Positions 25,798-34,869 of a DNA stretch of 64,000 nucleotides are shown here, in pieces (the first letter of the stretch is position 1; each line of letters begins with the position of its first letter). The notes under the pieces were generated by a model. It searched no databases. It saw only the letters and a list, made by a program, of their open reading frames with translations, and was not told the DNA's origin. Position numbers and translations under genes: made by a program. This DNA is from Halopseudomonas oceani (GTDB lineage: Bacteria > Pseudomonadota > Gammaproteobacteria > Pseudomonadales > Pseudomonadaceae): positions 248,001 to 312,000 of the forward strand of contig NZ_PPSK01000004.1 of NCBI RefSeq assembly GCF_002903165.1. Direction: 5' to 3'.

Positions 25798-26388
25798 TTA
25801 CGGCAACAGAATCAGCACCACACTAAGGATCAGCAGCAATGCCATCAACAGATTGAATACTCGCATTGCCCGCGCACCCGGTAAACGCCCACCAAGCAGA
25901 TGCCCTAACAGCGCCCAGCAGCCGACCCCGAACAGGCAGACAAACAGTGACAGGATACAGAAGATCGCCAGCGGCTGCGCCTGGTTGCTGACGAACATGC
26001 TCAGGCCCGACAACGAAAACAACCAGGCCTTGGGGTTTAGCCACTGCGCCAGCGCACCCGCCCAGAAGCCCGGCACCGTGACATCTGCCATCCTCGGCAG
26101 CCCCGGTTCAGCACGGGCAATACGCCAAGCCAGATACAACAGGTACACCGCGCCGACCCAGGCCAGCCCCTGCAGCACCGCCGGGCTCTGCGCCAGGCTG
26201 CCGAGCAAGCCAAGCCCCAACAGCAATACCATCAGCGCGTAGCCAAGCGACGCACCCAGCACATAAGGCATGGCGCGCAGCATGCCGGCGCGCGCCGCGC
26301 TGCTGACCGTCACCACACAAACCGGGCCCGGCGCAACGGAGCCCACCAGAGTAAAGGCCAACATCGATAACCACAGCGACAGCATCAT
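25798..26388 (-). CDS. LysE/RhtB-family amino-acid exporter
   Basis: Inner-membrane protein of 196 residues with six hydrophobic helices and the LysE-family signature GSVAPGPVCVVTVSSAARAG (residues 16-35) plus WLNPKAWLF. It likely exports an amino acid or related metabolite. It is the first gene of a two-gene unit with the AraC regulator. Confidence 0.9.
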   Translation of the reverse strand: MMLSLWLSMLAFTLVGSVAPGPVCVVTVSSAARAGMLRAMPYVLGASLGYALMVLLLGLGLLGSLAQSPAVLQGLAWVGAVYLLYLAWRIARAEPGLPRMADVTVPGFWAGALAQWLNPKAWLFSLSGLSMFVSNQAQPLAIFCILSLFVCLFGVGCWALLGHLLGGRLPGARAMRVFNLLMALLLILSVVLILLP

Positions 26389-26460
26389 GCACCCTCATTA
26401 CGTCAATCGGGGCATGCTGCGGCAAATAGCCGGATGTGTATTGAAGGAAATTGCGCGTAC

Positions 26461-26512
26461 AAAAAAGGCGCCTTACGGCACCCTTTTTGCCAGGTCGGGC
26501 CAAGGCCCGACC
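26461..26512 (-). terminator. Double-hairpin terminator after DUF6351 gene
   Basis: Read on the minus strand, a perfect 9-base hairpin (GGTCGGGCC / GGCCCGACC, 26493-26512) is followed by a second, imperfect hairpin that ends in six T (26461-26487). It lies 12 bases after the stop of the DUF6351 gene. Confidence 0.85.
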
Positions 26513-26523
26513 GCCACATCACC

Positions 26524-28890
26524 TCAACTGTCCGGCCGCCCCTGATCAGGCTGACTGTAGTCGCATACGCCCTGCGGGAAGATGGCATTGAGTTGCGCCA
26601 CCTCATCGGTATCAGGGACCCAGCTGCCATAAGTACCGTCAACCAACGCTGTACTGAGCGGCTTCAGCGCGCACTTGAAGACGCTGCCCTCAATCGGGCC
26701 ACCGGCCTGCATGCGCGACGTCGTGTACGTCGGGAACTGCTGGGTGCAGGTCCCGGCCGGCTGCTCATTGATGATGCCATCCCAGACGCTGTCACCTTGG
26801 GCGATCAGGCTGCCATCGGTATTGAAGCAGCTGTCAACGGCGGTTGCCGGTCGATTCTCACCGATACTCAGTTCCGGGTTCTCGCGGATGTTGGTCAGCC
26901 ACTGATCCAGCACCTCCAGCGCCATCCAGGTCTGATCAAAGTTGCGCTGCGGGCGCGGACGGGAAGGGTCTGAAGTATCAGTCGGTCTAGTGTCGGTAAA
27001 CCAGATCACCTGATTATCAGCATTCCCCATGCGATTGATGATGCGCTGACGCGAAGAGAAGGACTGATGACTGTTATGCATATCCAGCACTTCCTCCAGG
27101 TAATGCCGCCAGTCGATCACCGGGATATTGAGCTGACCATCGAACACAATGCCCTGCTCATACGCAGCATTCATCGCCAGCGGGTCACCCTCGGTGCGCG
27201 GAGCCGGCGTCGTGCCATCAGCGCTCAGGTTCATGTTGCGACTGCTCCACGGATCGAAGTTAGCCGCCGTATTTGGCGGCAGAAACGGTGAGCCCTCCTG
27301 CACCATCTCGCTTGGCTGCTTCCAGCCACCAATCAGGGTATTGAGACGCAGGAACTCGGCAGGAGTGATCTGCCCCTTGCGCAGTGGCTCCAAACCGTAC
27401 TGCACACCGACGTTGTCAAACAGCGTGCGCGGCTCACCCTGCTCGTCAACGCCATAGACGTTGCGCAGGTCATCGAAGTGCGTCCAGTGCACATCAGCCA
27501 TGATTTCCGGCGGCTGCATCTGATCCTGATAGGGAGCCTGGCCAAAGTGCGGATTCATGGTCAGCGGCGTCAGCCCGCGCCAGGCCGGGATGCACTCGGT
27601 CGAGCCCGGCGCACTGGCGAAGCCTAGCTGCGTCTTGGTGTCATAAAGCGGATCAGGGTAGTCATCCGTCGCGTTCAGCCCCACCAGCAGGCTGCGGTTC
27701 TCCGTGGTCTGCCAGCGCGTGTTGGTACGGTCGGTCGCGTCCATGTAGTACTCGAGCAACTCGCAGTCGCCCACGTGAATGGTCTGGGTCACCATATCCG
27801 GATAAGAGTACTGCGGCACCCCAGCGTCAATCAGACCCGGATGATTCTGCGAGTAGACATATTGCTGGATCGCACCACCCGAGCCACCAATAGCGACCGT
27901 GTATTCGGGCACGCCGAAGCGTTTGACAAAGTGCTCCTTGGTCATCAGTGCGGTCTCACCGCCCACCTGCAGGTTGTAATGCGTATCGGCACGCGTGCCG
28001 GTCGAGTAAATCACCGCGTAGCCCAGCCCCAGAACCTCCGGGGTTAGCGCATCATCACTCATCCGGCCCTGGCTGTGGCCGATACCAACACCACCTTCGA
28101 AGTGATACAGCAAGCGGCCATTCCACAGGTCGGTGCTAGCGGCATCATCGGCGTCGCTCCGATCAGCCAGGGTCGCAAAGCTGTAGATGAAACGGTTCAA
28201 CGTGCCAACTTCACGGCGCACGACGAAGTCAACCGTACGGCCATCGGTAAGCGTGGTCGTTGCCATATCCGCCGGACGGCTGCGGTCCTCCGGCAACGGC
28301 GCGTAATCGCCTTCGGTGTTCATATACAGAAACTCAACCTTCGGCTCGATGGTGCAGTCGCGGCTATAACCAACCACTGTTTCGCCTTCATAGACCGGGT
28401 ACCCACCTTCCTGGTTATCAACCAGCGGTTGAACTCCGACCTGCTGTACCACACTGCAGACGAAGGGGTATTGCTGCGGTCCGGAAAATACCGGACCGGT
28501 CTCGGGGTAAGCCGTCAGCGTCATACTGTAGAGCTGACCATGCTTGCTGTGGTGCAGCTCCAGGCGGTTCTCGCCCAACGTGAGACCTTCAACCAGAACT
28601 TCCAGTCGACCGTTACGCTCAACCATCCGGCTGGGCTCGATCTCGGTGTCGTTTAGCCATAGCTCCAGGTTATCGAGCTCGGCATCAACCAGTGCAAGAT
28701 CACCTTCGATAGTAATCAGAACGTCGTCACCGGTGACCTGATCAACCGCGCTGGACAGCACGCCGAGCGACAGATCAGGACGGCTTGTGTCATTGGAGTC
28801 AGAGCCGCCGCCGCTGCTCAAACAACCAGACAGGGCTAACGTCAATAAACTGAGTGAAAAGATGGGTGCAAGTGTACGCAGATGTGCCAT
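26524..28890 (-). CDS. DUF6351 family lipoprotein, predicted alpha/beta hydrolase
   Basis: Large exported lipoprotein of 788 residues. The signal peptide ends with lipobox LALSGC, followed by a serine/glycine/aspartate-rich linker (LSSGGGSDSND). The body contains a nucleophile elbow, AIGGSGGAIQQY (GxSxG, about residue 345), and an HNSHQS motif near residue 615, and fits the uncharacterised DUF6351 family. Many cysteines in the C-terminal third suggest disulfides. The substrate is unknown; esters or amides of hydrophobic compounds are possible. A MocR-like motif pair (ATCTGTAT) lies upstream, next to the MocR gene at 29012, which suggests control by that regulator. Confidence 0.82.
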   Translation of the reverse strand: MAHLRTLAPIFSLSLLTLALSGCLSSGGGSDSNDTSRPDLSLGVLSSAVDQVTGDDVLITIEGDLALVDAELDNLELWLNDTEIEPSRMVERNGRLEVLVEGLTLGENRLELHHSKHGQLYSMTLTAYPETGPVFSGPQQYPFVCSVVQQVGVQPLVDNQEGGYPVYEGETVVGYSRDCTIEPKVEFLYMNTEGDYAPLPEDRSRPADMATTTLTDGRTVDFVVRREVGTLNRFIYSFATLADRSDADDAASTDLWNGRLLYHFEGGVGIGHSQGRMSDDALTPEVLGLGYAVIYSTGTRADTHYNLQVGGETALMTKEHFVKRFGVPEYTVAIGGSGGAIQQYVYSQNHPGLIDAGVPQYSYPDMVTQTIHVGDCELLEYYMDATDRTNTRWQTTENRSLLVGLNATDDYPDPLYDTKTQLGFASAPGSTECIPAWRGLTPLTMNPHFGQAPYQDQMQPPEIMADVHWTHFDDLRNVYGVDEQGEPRTLFDNVGVQYGLEPLRKGQITPAEFLRLNTLIGGWKQPSEMVQEGSPFLPPNTAANFDPWSSRNMNLSADGTTPAPRTEGDPLAMNAAYEQGIVFDGQLNIPVIDWRHYLEEVLDMHNSHQSFSSRQRIINRMGNADNQVIWFTDTRPTDTSDPSRPRPQRNFDQTWMALEVLDQWLTNIRENPELSIGENRPATAVDSCFNTDGSLIAQGDSVWDGIINEQPAGTCTQQFPTYTTSRMQAGGPIEGSVFKCALKPLSTALVDGTYGSWVPDTDEVAQLNAIFPQGVCDYSQPDQGRPDS

Positions 28891-28972
28891 GGATCATCCC
28901 TCTCCGACAATGGGCTTTTTGTTGTTGATATAGCGCGCCCCATCCTAGGGCAGCCCGGTTTGTCGCAAACAG

Positions 28973-29003
28973 GTACAGATCTGTCAATCCCACTGATACA
29001 GAT
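28973..29003 (-). promoter_or_regulatory. Putative MocR operator: TACAGAT direct repeats
   Basis: TACAGAT occurs at 28974-28980 and 28997-29003, 23 bases apart (ATCTGTA on the minus strand), with a TTGACA hexamer on the minus strand between them (28982-28987). It lies in the 121-base gap between the MocR gene and the DUF6351 gene, both on the minus strand. The same ATCTGTAT core flanks the second MocR gene at 44876-44961. Confidence 0.5.
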
Positions 29004-29011
29004 GTTGCCAC

Positions 29012-30433
29012 TCACTGCAATTCAGCCGCGAGCCCCCCCAGCCGCCGGATCTTTTCTCGAACCTCAGGCGTCAGGGCGCTGCCGACGTTCAGACGCATGA
29101 AGTCAACATGCCGCGGGCCGACCGAAAACACACTACCGGGAAAGATATGAATGCCGTCATCGAGCGCCTGCTGGAACAGTTTGCGCGAATCCCGGTGCTC
29201 GGGCAGCCTCACCCAGAGCACGCATCCGCCTTCCGGCGGGTGTACCCAGGTGCCCGGCGGAAAGGCCTGTCGCACCAGTTCCAGCGCCTCGCCAACCTGC
29301 CGGTGAAGCGCCGCCCGGAGCTGGACCAGATGCTGGGCATATCCGCCGCTCTCGAGGAAGCGCGCCATGACCAGTTGCGGACCGGCAGCTGTGGTAATAC
29401 TACTGATCTGCTTGAGTTCGCGCAGCCGGTCGTGAAAGCGACCGCCTGCGACCCAACCCAGTCGCAGACCTGGCATCAGTGATTTGGAAAAGGAGTTGCA
29501 GTAGATCACCATCCCGCTGTGATCAAACGCCTTGGCCGGCGGCGTGTCGCCACCGTAGGCCGTGTCGCCCCAAATATCATTCTCGATCAGAGGCACCTGA
29601 TATTGGCTGGACAGTTGCACAAGCCGCCGCTTGCGCTCAGTGGACATGACATATCCCAGCGGATTCTGCACATTGCAGGACACAATGCAGGCCTTGACCT
29701 GCCCGCGCCTGAAGGCCTGCTCCAGCGAGTAAAGGCAAATGCCGTCGCGGTAATGGGTCGGCACCTCAAGCGCCCTGCGCCCCAGCACTTCCAGAGCCAG
29801 CAGGCTGCCGTAATAGGTTGGCGACTCTACCGCGACCACGTCACCTGGCCGGGTCACGGCGCGCAGAGCCAGTTCAATCGCTTCCATGCAGCCGTTGGTG
29901 ACCAGGATATCGTTGTCGGCGATTGCCACTTCGTGCCCCATACTCCGCAACGCCAACTGGCGGGTCAGTAACGGCAGGCCATTGGGGTGACTATAGTCCC
30001 ATAGGGTTCGAGTGTGACGCCGGCTGGCATCGCGCCACAACCGCATGACTTTCTCCACCGGCATCAGACTGGCATCCGGCAAGGCAATCCCCAGGTGCAG
30101 TGCCTGTGACAGTGCATAGGGCTCCATGTAGTGGAGAATCTCGTCGCTGAGCGACACCTCGACCGGCAACACCGGGAAATGGCTCAGATTGGCGCTCAGG
30201 CCTATCGCGGGCAGTTGCTCACGGACATAGGCCCCGGAGCGTTCCCGCACTTCGATGTAGCCATCCATCTCCAACTTGTGCAGCGACTGAATGGTGGTAT
30301 TGACACTGACGCCGAAGGTCTTACTCAGCACCCGCACCGATGGCAGGCGTTCGCCCGGCGCAAAGCCGCCCCGGCGGATGCGGGCAGCCAGCTGTTCGCA
30401 CAGGGTTTCATACAAAAATAGCTCTTGAGCCAT
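29012..30433 (-). CDS. MocR-type PLP-dependent transcriptional regulator
   Basis: Regulator of 473 residues. The N-terminal GntR winged helix (about 1-70; YETLCEQLAARIRRGGFAPGERLPSVR, motifs PGERLPSVR and VSVNTTIQSLHKLE) is fused to an aminotransferase class I fold (about 105-470) with the PLP-lysine region YCNSFSKSLMPGLRLGW. MocR proteins use PLP and an amine ligand to control nearby genes. Divergent from RidA-MFS (start 30627) and upstream of the DUF6351 gene. Confidence 0.92.
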   Translation of the reverse strand: MAQELFLYETLCEQLAARIRRGGFAPGERLPSVRVLSKTFGVSVNTTIQSLHKLEMDGYIEVRERSGAYVREQLPAIGLSANLSHFPVLPVEVSLSDEILHYMEPYALSQALHLGIALPDASLMPVEKVMRLWRDASRRHTRTLWDYSHPNGLPLLTRQLALRSMGHEVAIADNDILVTNGCMEAIELALRAVTRPGDVVAVESPTYYGSLLALEVLGRRALEVPTHYRDGICLYSLEQAFRRGQVKACIVSCNVQNPLGYVMSTERKRRLVQLSSQYQVPLIENDIWGDTAYGGDTPPAKAFDHSGMVIYCNSFSKSLMPGLRLGWVAGGRFHDRLRELKQISSITTAAGPQLVMARFLESGGYAQHLVQLRAALHRQVGEALELVRQAFPPGTWVHPPEGGCVLWVRLPEHRDSRKLFQQALDDGIHIFPGSVFSVGPRHVDFMRLNVGSALTPEVREKIRRLGGLAAELQ

Positions 30434-30553
30434 GGCATTCCTTGCCCCACAGCGGAGATAGCTGCGATCGCGTGTGTTCTTGTAAGTATGCGGCGAGTGT
30501 AACCAGCCAGCTGCGCAGCTGCAAAGCAGACAGCCGATTGCAGTATACCGCGC

Positions 30554-30584
30554 TTGACATCAAGTCAACCTGAGGTTTTACAGT
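30554..30584 (+). promoter_or_regulatory. SoxR-like (MerR-family) promoter of RidA-MFS operon
   Basis: TTGACA (30554-30559) and TACAGT (30579-30584) are separated by 19 bases, the long spacer of MerR-family promoters. The spacer holds CATCAAGTCAACCTGAGG (30558-30575), which matches 15 of 18 positions of the SoxR box CCTCAAGTTAACTTGAGG. No soxR gene is in the window. Confidence 0.6.
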
Positions 30585-30626
30585 GCGCCGGTCTCCTCCA
30601 CTGATGCTCTCCAAGGAATCTCTGCC

Positions 30627-31070
30627 ATGCCGCAAACGCGCACCATGCCTCGCCTACAGGCGATCAATCCGATCGGTCTGTACGACCCCTCAGCCAATGG
30701 TTATTCACACCTGATGCTGGCACCAGCCAACGCGCGCTGGCTGTTCGTTGCTGGTCAAGGGGGCGAAGACGTCAATGGTACGTTGTCAGACGACTTTGCC
30801 GAGCAACTGCAGCAATGTCTGGACAACCTACAGCGGGCACTGACGGCCGGCGGTGCCCGTTTTGCTCAGATCGCCAAGCTGACAGTGCTGGTGGTTGACC
30901 ACAGCGAAGCCAGATTGGCGTTGATCAGTGAAGCCCTGGCCAGTGCGGCGGGCGCTGATATGGCCCCGGCCTGCACCCTGATCCCGGTGCCGCGACTGGC
31001 ACTGGATGGCATGCTGATCGAGATCGACGCCACCGCTTGCCTGCCGGCAAGCCCGGAGCAGGCCGCATGA
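30627..31070 (+). CDS. RidA family protein
   Basis: Protein of 147 residues of the RidA/YjgF/UK114 family (FVAGQGGEDVNGTL, FAEQLQQCLDNLQRALTAGG, LIPVPRLALDGMLIEIDATA). RidA hydrolyses reactive enamine/imine intermediates; this is a divergent member and the arginine usual in the C-terminal IEIxA block is not obvious, so activity is uncertain. AAGGAA precedes ATG 30627. Its stop overlaps the start of the MFS gene (ATGA). Confidence 0.88.
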   Translation: MPQTRTMPRLQAINPIGLYDPSANGYSHLMLAPANARWLFVAGQGGEDVNGTLSDDFAEQLQQCLDNLQRALTAGGARFAQIAKLTVLVVDHSEARLALISEALASAAGADMAPACTLIPVPRLALDGMLIEIDATACLPASPEQAA

Positions 31071-32305
31071 GCACTAGGGCAAACGCCAGCGAAAACGGCT
31101 ACCTCTCGACCGCAACCCTCTTGATGATGGCCACCGCCACCGGCCTGTGCGCAGGCGCCAACTACTTCAATCAGCCGCTGCTCTCCTCAATGGCCCATGC
31201 ACTGAATATCAGTGAGGAGATGGCCGCTACAACCGTGACGCTATCCCAGGTAGCCTACGCCCTTGGCCTGCTGTTTCTGGTGCCGCTGGGCGACAAACTG
31301 GAGCAGCGCGCACTGGCCGTCGGCCTGATGTTATTGGCTGCCAGCGGGCTGGCGATCAGTGGCTGGGGTGGCAGCTTTTCGCTGTTGGTTGTCGGCACGC
31401 TGATCACTGGCGTGTTCTCGGTTGCCGCGCAAACGCTGGTGCCGATGGCCGCCAACCTGTCTGACCCGCTGCGCAGCGGGCGCGCGGTCGGCCTGGTAAT
31501 GAGCGGTCTGCTGGCCGGGATTCTGTTGGCGCGAACGGCTGCCGGTTTGCTGTCGGAGATCGGCGGCTGGGAGACGGTGTATCAGGTCAGCGCGGTGCTG
31601 ATGGTGCTGCTGGCCGGCGCTTTGTTGCGGGTGCTGCCGCAGGCGCGCAATCCCGCCCCTCAGAGCTACGGCGCGACGATGCGCTCGCTGCTCAAGCTGG
31701 CAGCCGAACACCCACGCCTACGCACCCGCTCCGTACTCGGCGGCCTGGTCTTTGGTTCGGTCAGTGCCCTGTTCTCGACTATGGCGCTGCTGCTCTCCGC
31801 GCCGCCGTTCGGCCTGAGCGATAGTCAGATCGGCCTGATCGGGTTGATTGGCGTGGCCGGCGTTGTCACAGCGAGCCTGGCCGGGCGCTTGTCTGATCGC
31901 GGGCTAGGCCAACCTGTCACCCTGATTGCCATCGGCATATTGCTGCTTGGCTGGATAGGTCTGTATCTCGGCAGCGGTAGTCTGCTGACCTTTCTGCTCG
32001 CGCTGCTGGTACTCGATGTTGCCCTGCCCGCCGTGCATATCAGCAACCAGAGCGTGATTTACAAGCTGGCGCCGCAAGCGCGGGCGCGCGTCAACGCCGT
32101 GTATATGACCTGCTACTTTATCGGAGCGTCCAGCGGCTCGGCACTGGGCGTTAGTGCCTGGAGCCACGCCGGATGGGCCGGCACCTGCGCGGTCGGCGTC
32201 GGCTTCGGAGTAGTTGCACAGGCAGTGCTGGCATGGGACCAGAGCCTCAAGCGAGCAGACTCAGCGCAACAGACTGAACAGCAATGCCAGCCCCAACCCC
32301 AGTGA
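31067..32305 (+). CDS. MFS exporter coupled to RidA, putative SoxR target
   Basis: Inner-membrane transporter of 412 residues with 12 hydrophobic helices; LVPLGDKLEQRALAVGLMLL fits the MFS motif A loop, and the pattern is that of drug/metabolite efflux members (YnfM/PA3718-like in shape; orthology not tested). ATG 31067 overlaps the RidA stop codon. The SoxR-like promoter in front of the operon suggests a role in efflux of redox-active compounds; in P. aeruginosa the small SoxR regulon includes an MFS gene. The 3' end overlaps the convergent phosphatase-kinase gene by 45 bases. Confidence 0.87.
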   Translation: MSTRANASENGYLSTATLLMMATATGLCAGANYFNQPLLSSMAHALNISEEMAATTVTLSQVAYALGLLFLVPLGDKLEQRALAVGLMLLAASGLAISGWGGSFSLLVVGTLITGVFSVAAQTLVPMAANLSDPLRSGRAVGLVMSGLLAGILLARTAAGLLSEIGGWETVYQVSAVLMVLLAGALLRVLPQARNPAPQSYGATMRSLLKLAAEHPRLRTRSVLGGLVFGSVSALFSTMALLLSAPPFGLSDSQIGLIGLIGVAGVVTASLAGRLSDRGLGQPVTLIAIGILLLGWIGLYLGSGSLLTFLLALLVLDVALPAVHISNQSVIYKLAPQARARVNAVYMTCYFIGASSGSALGVSAWSHAGWAGTCAVGVGFGVVAQAVLAWDQSLKRADSAQQTEQQCQPQPQ

Positions 32306-34048
32306 GGTGAGCTGCCAGAACAGCACCGGGTTGCGCTCCAGCAGGGGAGCGCGTCCCACAGCAAGCATGGCAGCGCTGGGCTGACGCAGTTCGAAGACCA
32401 ATTCCGAGAGGTCGTCAAAACGCTTGTACGGGTCCAGGCTCAGGGCACGGCGTAACACCGGGTCAAGCCAGGCTGGCAGGCTGCGCTGGGGCCCCAGCAC
32501 CGAGCGGTAACGCAGCCGATGCTGCGCGGCGCGGCTTTGCGCACGAGCCAGTTCAGCACCATAGGGCAGTCCACCGCAAAGCAGTTGATAGGCAATGACA
32601 GCCAGTGAAAACTGGTCGGAGCGCACACTACCCTGCTCGCCCAGAAAATATTCCGGTGCGCTGTATTGGGCGGTGCCGAGACGCTCACACGGGTGCTGCA
32701 CACCAGCCTCCAGCAGACCGGCAACCCGCACCGCGCCAAAGTCGATCAGCCGCACACAGCCATTGGGGTCGATCATCACATTCGCCGGACGCAGATCCTG
32801 ATGCAGCATCTCTAGCCGGTGAAAGGCGCGCAGCCCGCGGGCAATTTGCTCGACAATGTCGCGCACCCGCTCCAGCGGTGGTTGCGGATTGTCGCGCATC
32901 CACTGGGCCAAGGTCTGGCCTTCGATGTATTCGCACAGGCAATAGAGGCAGGTGCGCGGTCGGCCCGCCAACGCCGCTTTCATCACATGGGGACTGTCGA
33001 TGCGCCGGGCAATCCATTCCTCGGTCAGCAGCCGCTCCAGCTGGGCGCGATCATGCTGCTGCTCGACCGACAGCGCCTTGAGTACTAGTTGGGTACCGCT
33101 GACCTGCTCCTGCACCAGATAGACATGACTGCGGGCGCTGACGTGCAACTGACGGATCACCCGCAGGCCATCGATCACCTTGCCCGGTTCCAGCACCGGT
33201 GGCAGCGGCAGATCGGCAAACTGGCGGTGCAGTTCCGCCGCCTGCCCATTAGGCAAGCTGTCGATACGCAGCAATTGCACAGTCAGGTTATCGTCGCTGC
33301 CGTTGGCCAGCGCTTCGGCTACCAGCGCATCGGCGGCCTGCTGCAGGTCACCGTTACAGGCCTCGACCAACTCACTTACCCGCGCCGGGTCGATGAACTC
33401 GTAGACCCCGTCAGTCGCCATGAGCAACACTTCATCCGGCTCCAGCGCCAGTGTCTGATAGTCGATATCCACCCCGTCACTGATACCCAGCGCCCGGGTC
33501 AGCTGACTCTGCTCGCCGAGCCAGACGCGGTGATCGACCGTGAGCTGTTCGAGGCTGCGCCGGTGAACCCGATAGATGCGTGCGTCGCCGACATGAAACA
33601 GGTGCGCGGTGGTCGACTTGATTACCAGCGCGCTGAAAGTGCAGACATAGCCGCGGTCACGGTCATAGCGATACTGGCTACGCCTGCCTTGCGCATGCAG
33701 CCATGAATTGAGCGCACTAATCACCCGCTCGCCGGCCTGCTTTACCGACCAGGGGTCTGCGGTGCAATAGTAATCCTGCACAAATCCATTGACCGCGGCC
33801 TGCGCTGCTTCCTGGCTGACCGCACTGGAGCTGATCCCGTCGGCCAGCGCCAGCACTGCGCCCTTGGCGGCCAATTGCGGCCCGTCAGGAATCCGCGCTG
33901 CACAATGATCCTGATTGACCGCCTTGCGGCCAGCGCGGGAGCACTGCCCCAGCGTCAACCGCAACGTTGTCACCACCGGGCCGGCACGATCTGCAATCGA
34001 CTCTCGCAACACCGCTTCAGAGCGCGCGGGTCGGTGCGGTGCGGACAT
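32261..34048 (-). CDS. PP2C phosphatase - Ser/Thr kinase fusion of the nitrite operon
   Basis: Protein of 595 residues with two opposed catalytic domains. Residues 28-265 are a PP2C-type phosphatase (VNQDH, LADGISSS, FHVGDARIYRV, LLMATDGVYEF, GSDDNLTVQ: all metal-binding aspartates visible). Residues 285-560 are a Hanks-type kinase (VLKAL, HQDLRPANVM catalytic loop, LIDFGAVR). A single C-terminal helix (about 573-593) would anchor it in the inner membrane. A serine/threonine kinase gene beside nirBD is also known in P. aeruginosa (PA1782). It overlaps the transporter gene by 32 bases, and may tune nitrite uptake or reduction; the target is unknown. Confidence 0.92.
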   Translation of the reverse strand: MSAPHRPARSEAVLRESIADRAGPVVTTLRLTLGQCSRAGRKAVNQDHCAARIPDGPQLAAKGAVLALADGISSSAVSQEAAQAAVNGFVQDYYCTADPWSVKQAGERVISALNSWLHAQGRRSQYRYDRDRGYVCTFSALVIKSTTAHLFHVGDARIYRVHRRSLEQLTVDHRVWLGEQSQLTRALGISDGVDIDYQTLALEPDEVLLMATDGVYEFIDPARVSELVEACNGDLQQAADALVAEALANGSDDNLTVQLLRIDSLPNGQAAELHRQFADLPLPPVLEPGKVIDGLRVIRQLHVSARSHVYLVQEQVSGTQLVLKALSVEQQHDRAQLERLLTEEWIARRIDSPHVMKAALAGRPRTCLYCLCEYIEGQTLAQWMRDNPQPPLERVRDIVEQIARGLRAFHRLEMLHQDLRPANVMIDPNGCVRLIDFGAVRVAGLLEAGVQHPCERLGTAQYSAPEYFLGEQGSVRSDQFSLAVIAYQLLCGGLPYGAELARAQSRAAQHRLRYRSVLGPQRSLPAWLDPVLRRALSLDPYKRFDDLSELVFELRQPSAAMLAVGRAPLLERNPVLFWQLTSLGLGLALLFSLLR

Positions 34049-34826
34049 GGGTCGTGTACAGGGTCAGACCGGTAAACGCCAGGCCACCCACCAGGTTGCC
34101 CAGCGCCGTGGGGATTTCGTTCCAGATCATGTAATCCATCACCGAGAAATCGCCGCCCATGATCATCGCCGACGGGAACAGGAACATGTTCACCACCGAG
34201 TGCTCAAAGCCCATGAAAAAGAACAGCATGATTGGCATCCACATGGCGATAACCTTGCCGCTGACCGACGTCGAGATCATTGCGCCAACCACGCCCATCG
34301 ATACCATCCAGTTGCACAACATGCCGCGAATGAAAATGGTCAGCCAGCCGGCCAGACCGTACTCGGCATAGCCCAAGGTGCGCGCTTCCCCGATGTGCGA
34401 GATCTTTTCACCAATCGGCCCTGGTTCGGTAGAAAAACCCATGGTGAAGACAAACGCCATCATCAATGCCACGGTCAACGCTCCGGCAAAGTTGCCGACA
34501 AACACCAGCCCCCAGTTGCGTAGTACGCCATTGACCGTCACGCCCGGTCGCTTGTCCAGCAACGCCAGCGGCGCCAGGACAAACACCCCCGTGAGCAGGT
34601 CGAAGCCCATCAGATAGAGCATCACAAAGCCGACCGGGAACAGCATGGCGCCCACTAGCGGCGATCCGGTCTGCACCGTGATGGTGACAGCAAACACCGC
34701 CGCCAGGGCCAGAATCGCCCCGGCCATATACGCGCGGATCAGGGTATCGCGGGTCGACATGAAGATTTTCGACTCGCCGGAGTCGACCATCTTGGTCACG
34801 AACTCATTTGGGATCAGGTAGGACAT
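34017..34826 (-). CDS. nirC: Formate/nitrite transporter family protein (NirC-like)
   Basis: Inner-membrane channel of 269 residues with six membrane helices, FNT family (NWGLVFVGNFAGALTVALMM, GMLCNWMVSMGVVGA, FMGFEHSVVNMFLFPSAMI with the central histidine of the pore in GFEHSVVNM). Location after nirD supports nitrite as the substrate. 43 bases follow nirD; the 3' end overlaps the phosphatase-kinase gene by 32 bases. Confidence 0.92.
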   Translation of the reverse strand: MSYLIPNEFVTKMVDSGESKIFMSTRDTLIRAYMAGAILALAAVFAVTITVQTGSPLVGAMLFPVGFVMLYLMGFDLLTGVFVLAPLALLDKRPGVTVNGVLRNWGLVFVGNFAGALTVALMMAFVFTMGFSTEPGPIGEKISHIGEARTLGYAEYGLAGWLTIFIRGMLCNWMVSMGVVGAMISTSVSGKVIAMWMPIMLFFFMGFEHSVVNMFLFPSAMIMGGDFSVMDYMIWNEIPTALGNLVGGLAFTGLTLYTTHVRTAPTRAL

Positions 34827-34869
34827 GATTCAACTCTCCAGTTGGTAAAACGCAGTTTGGCCGACGGCT

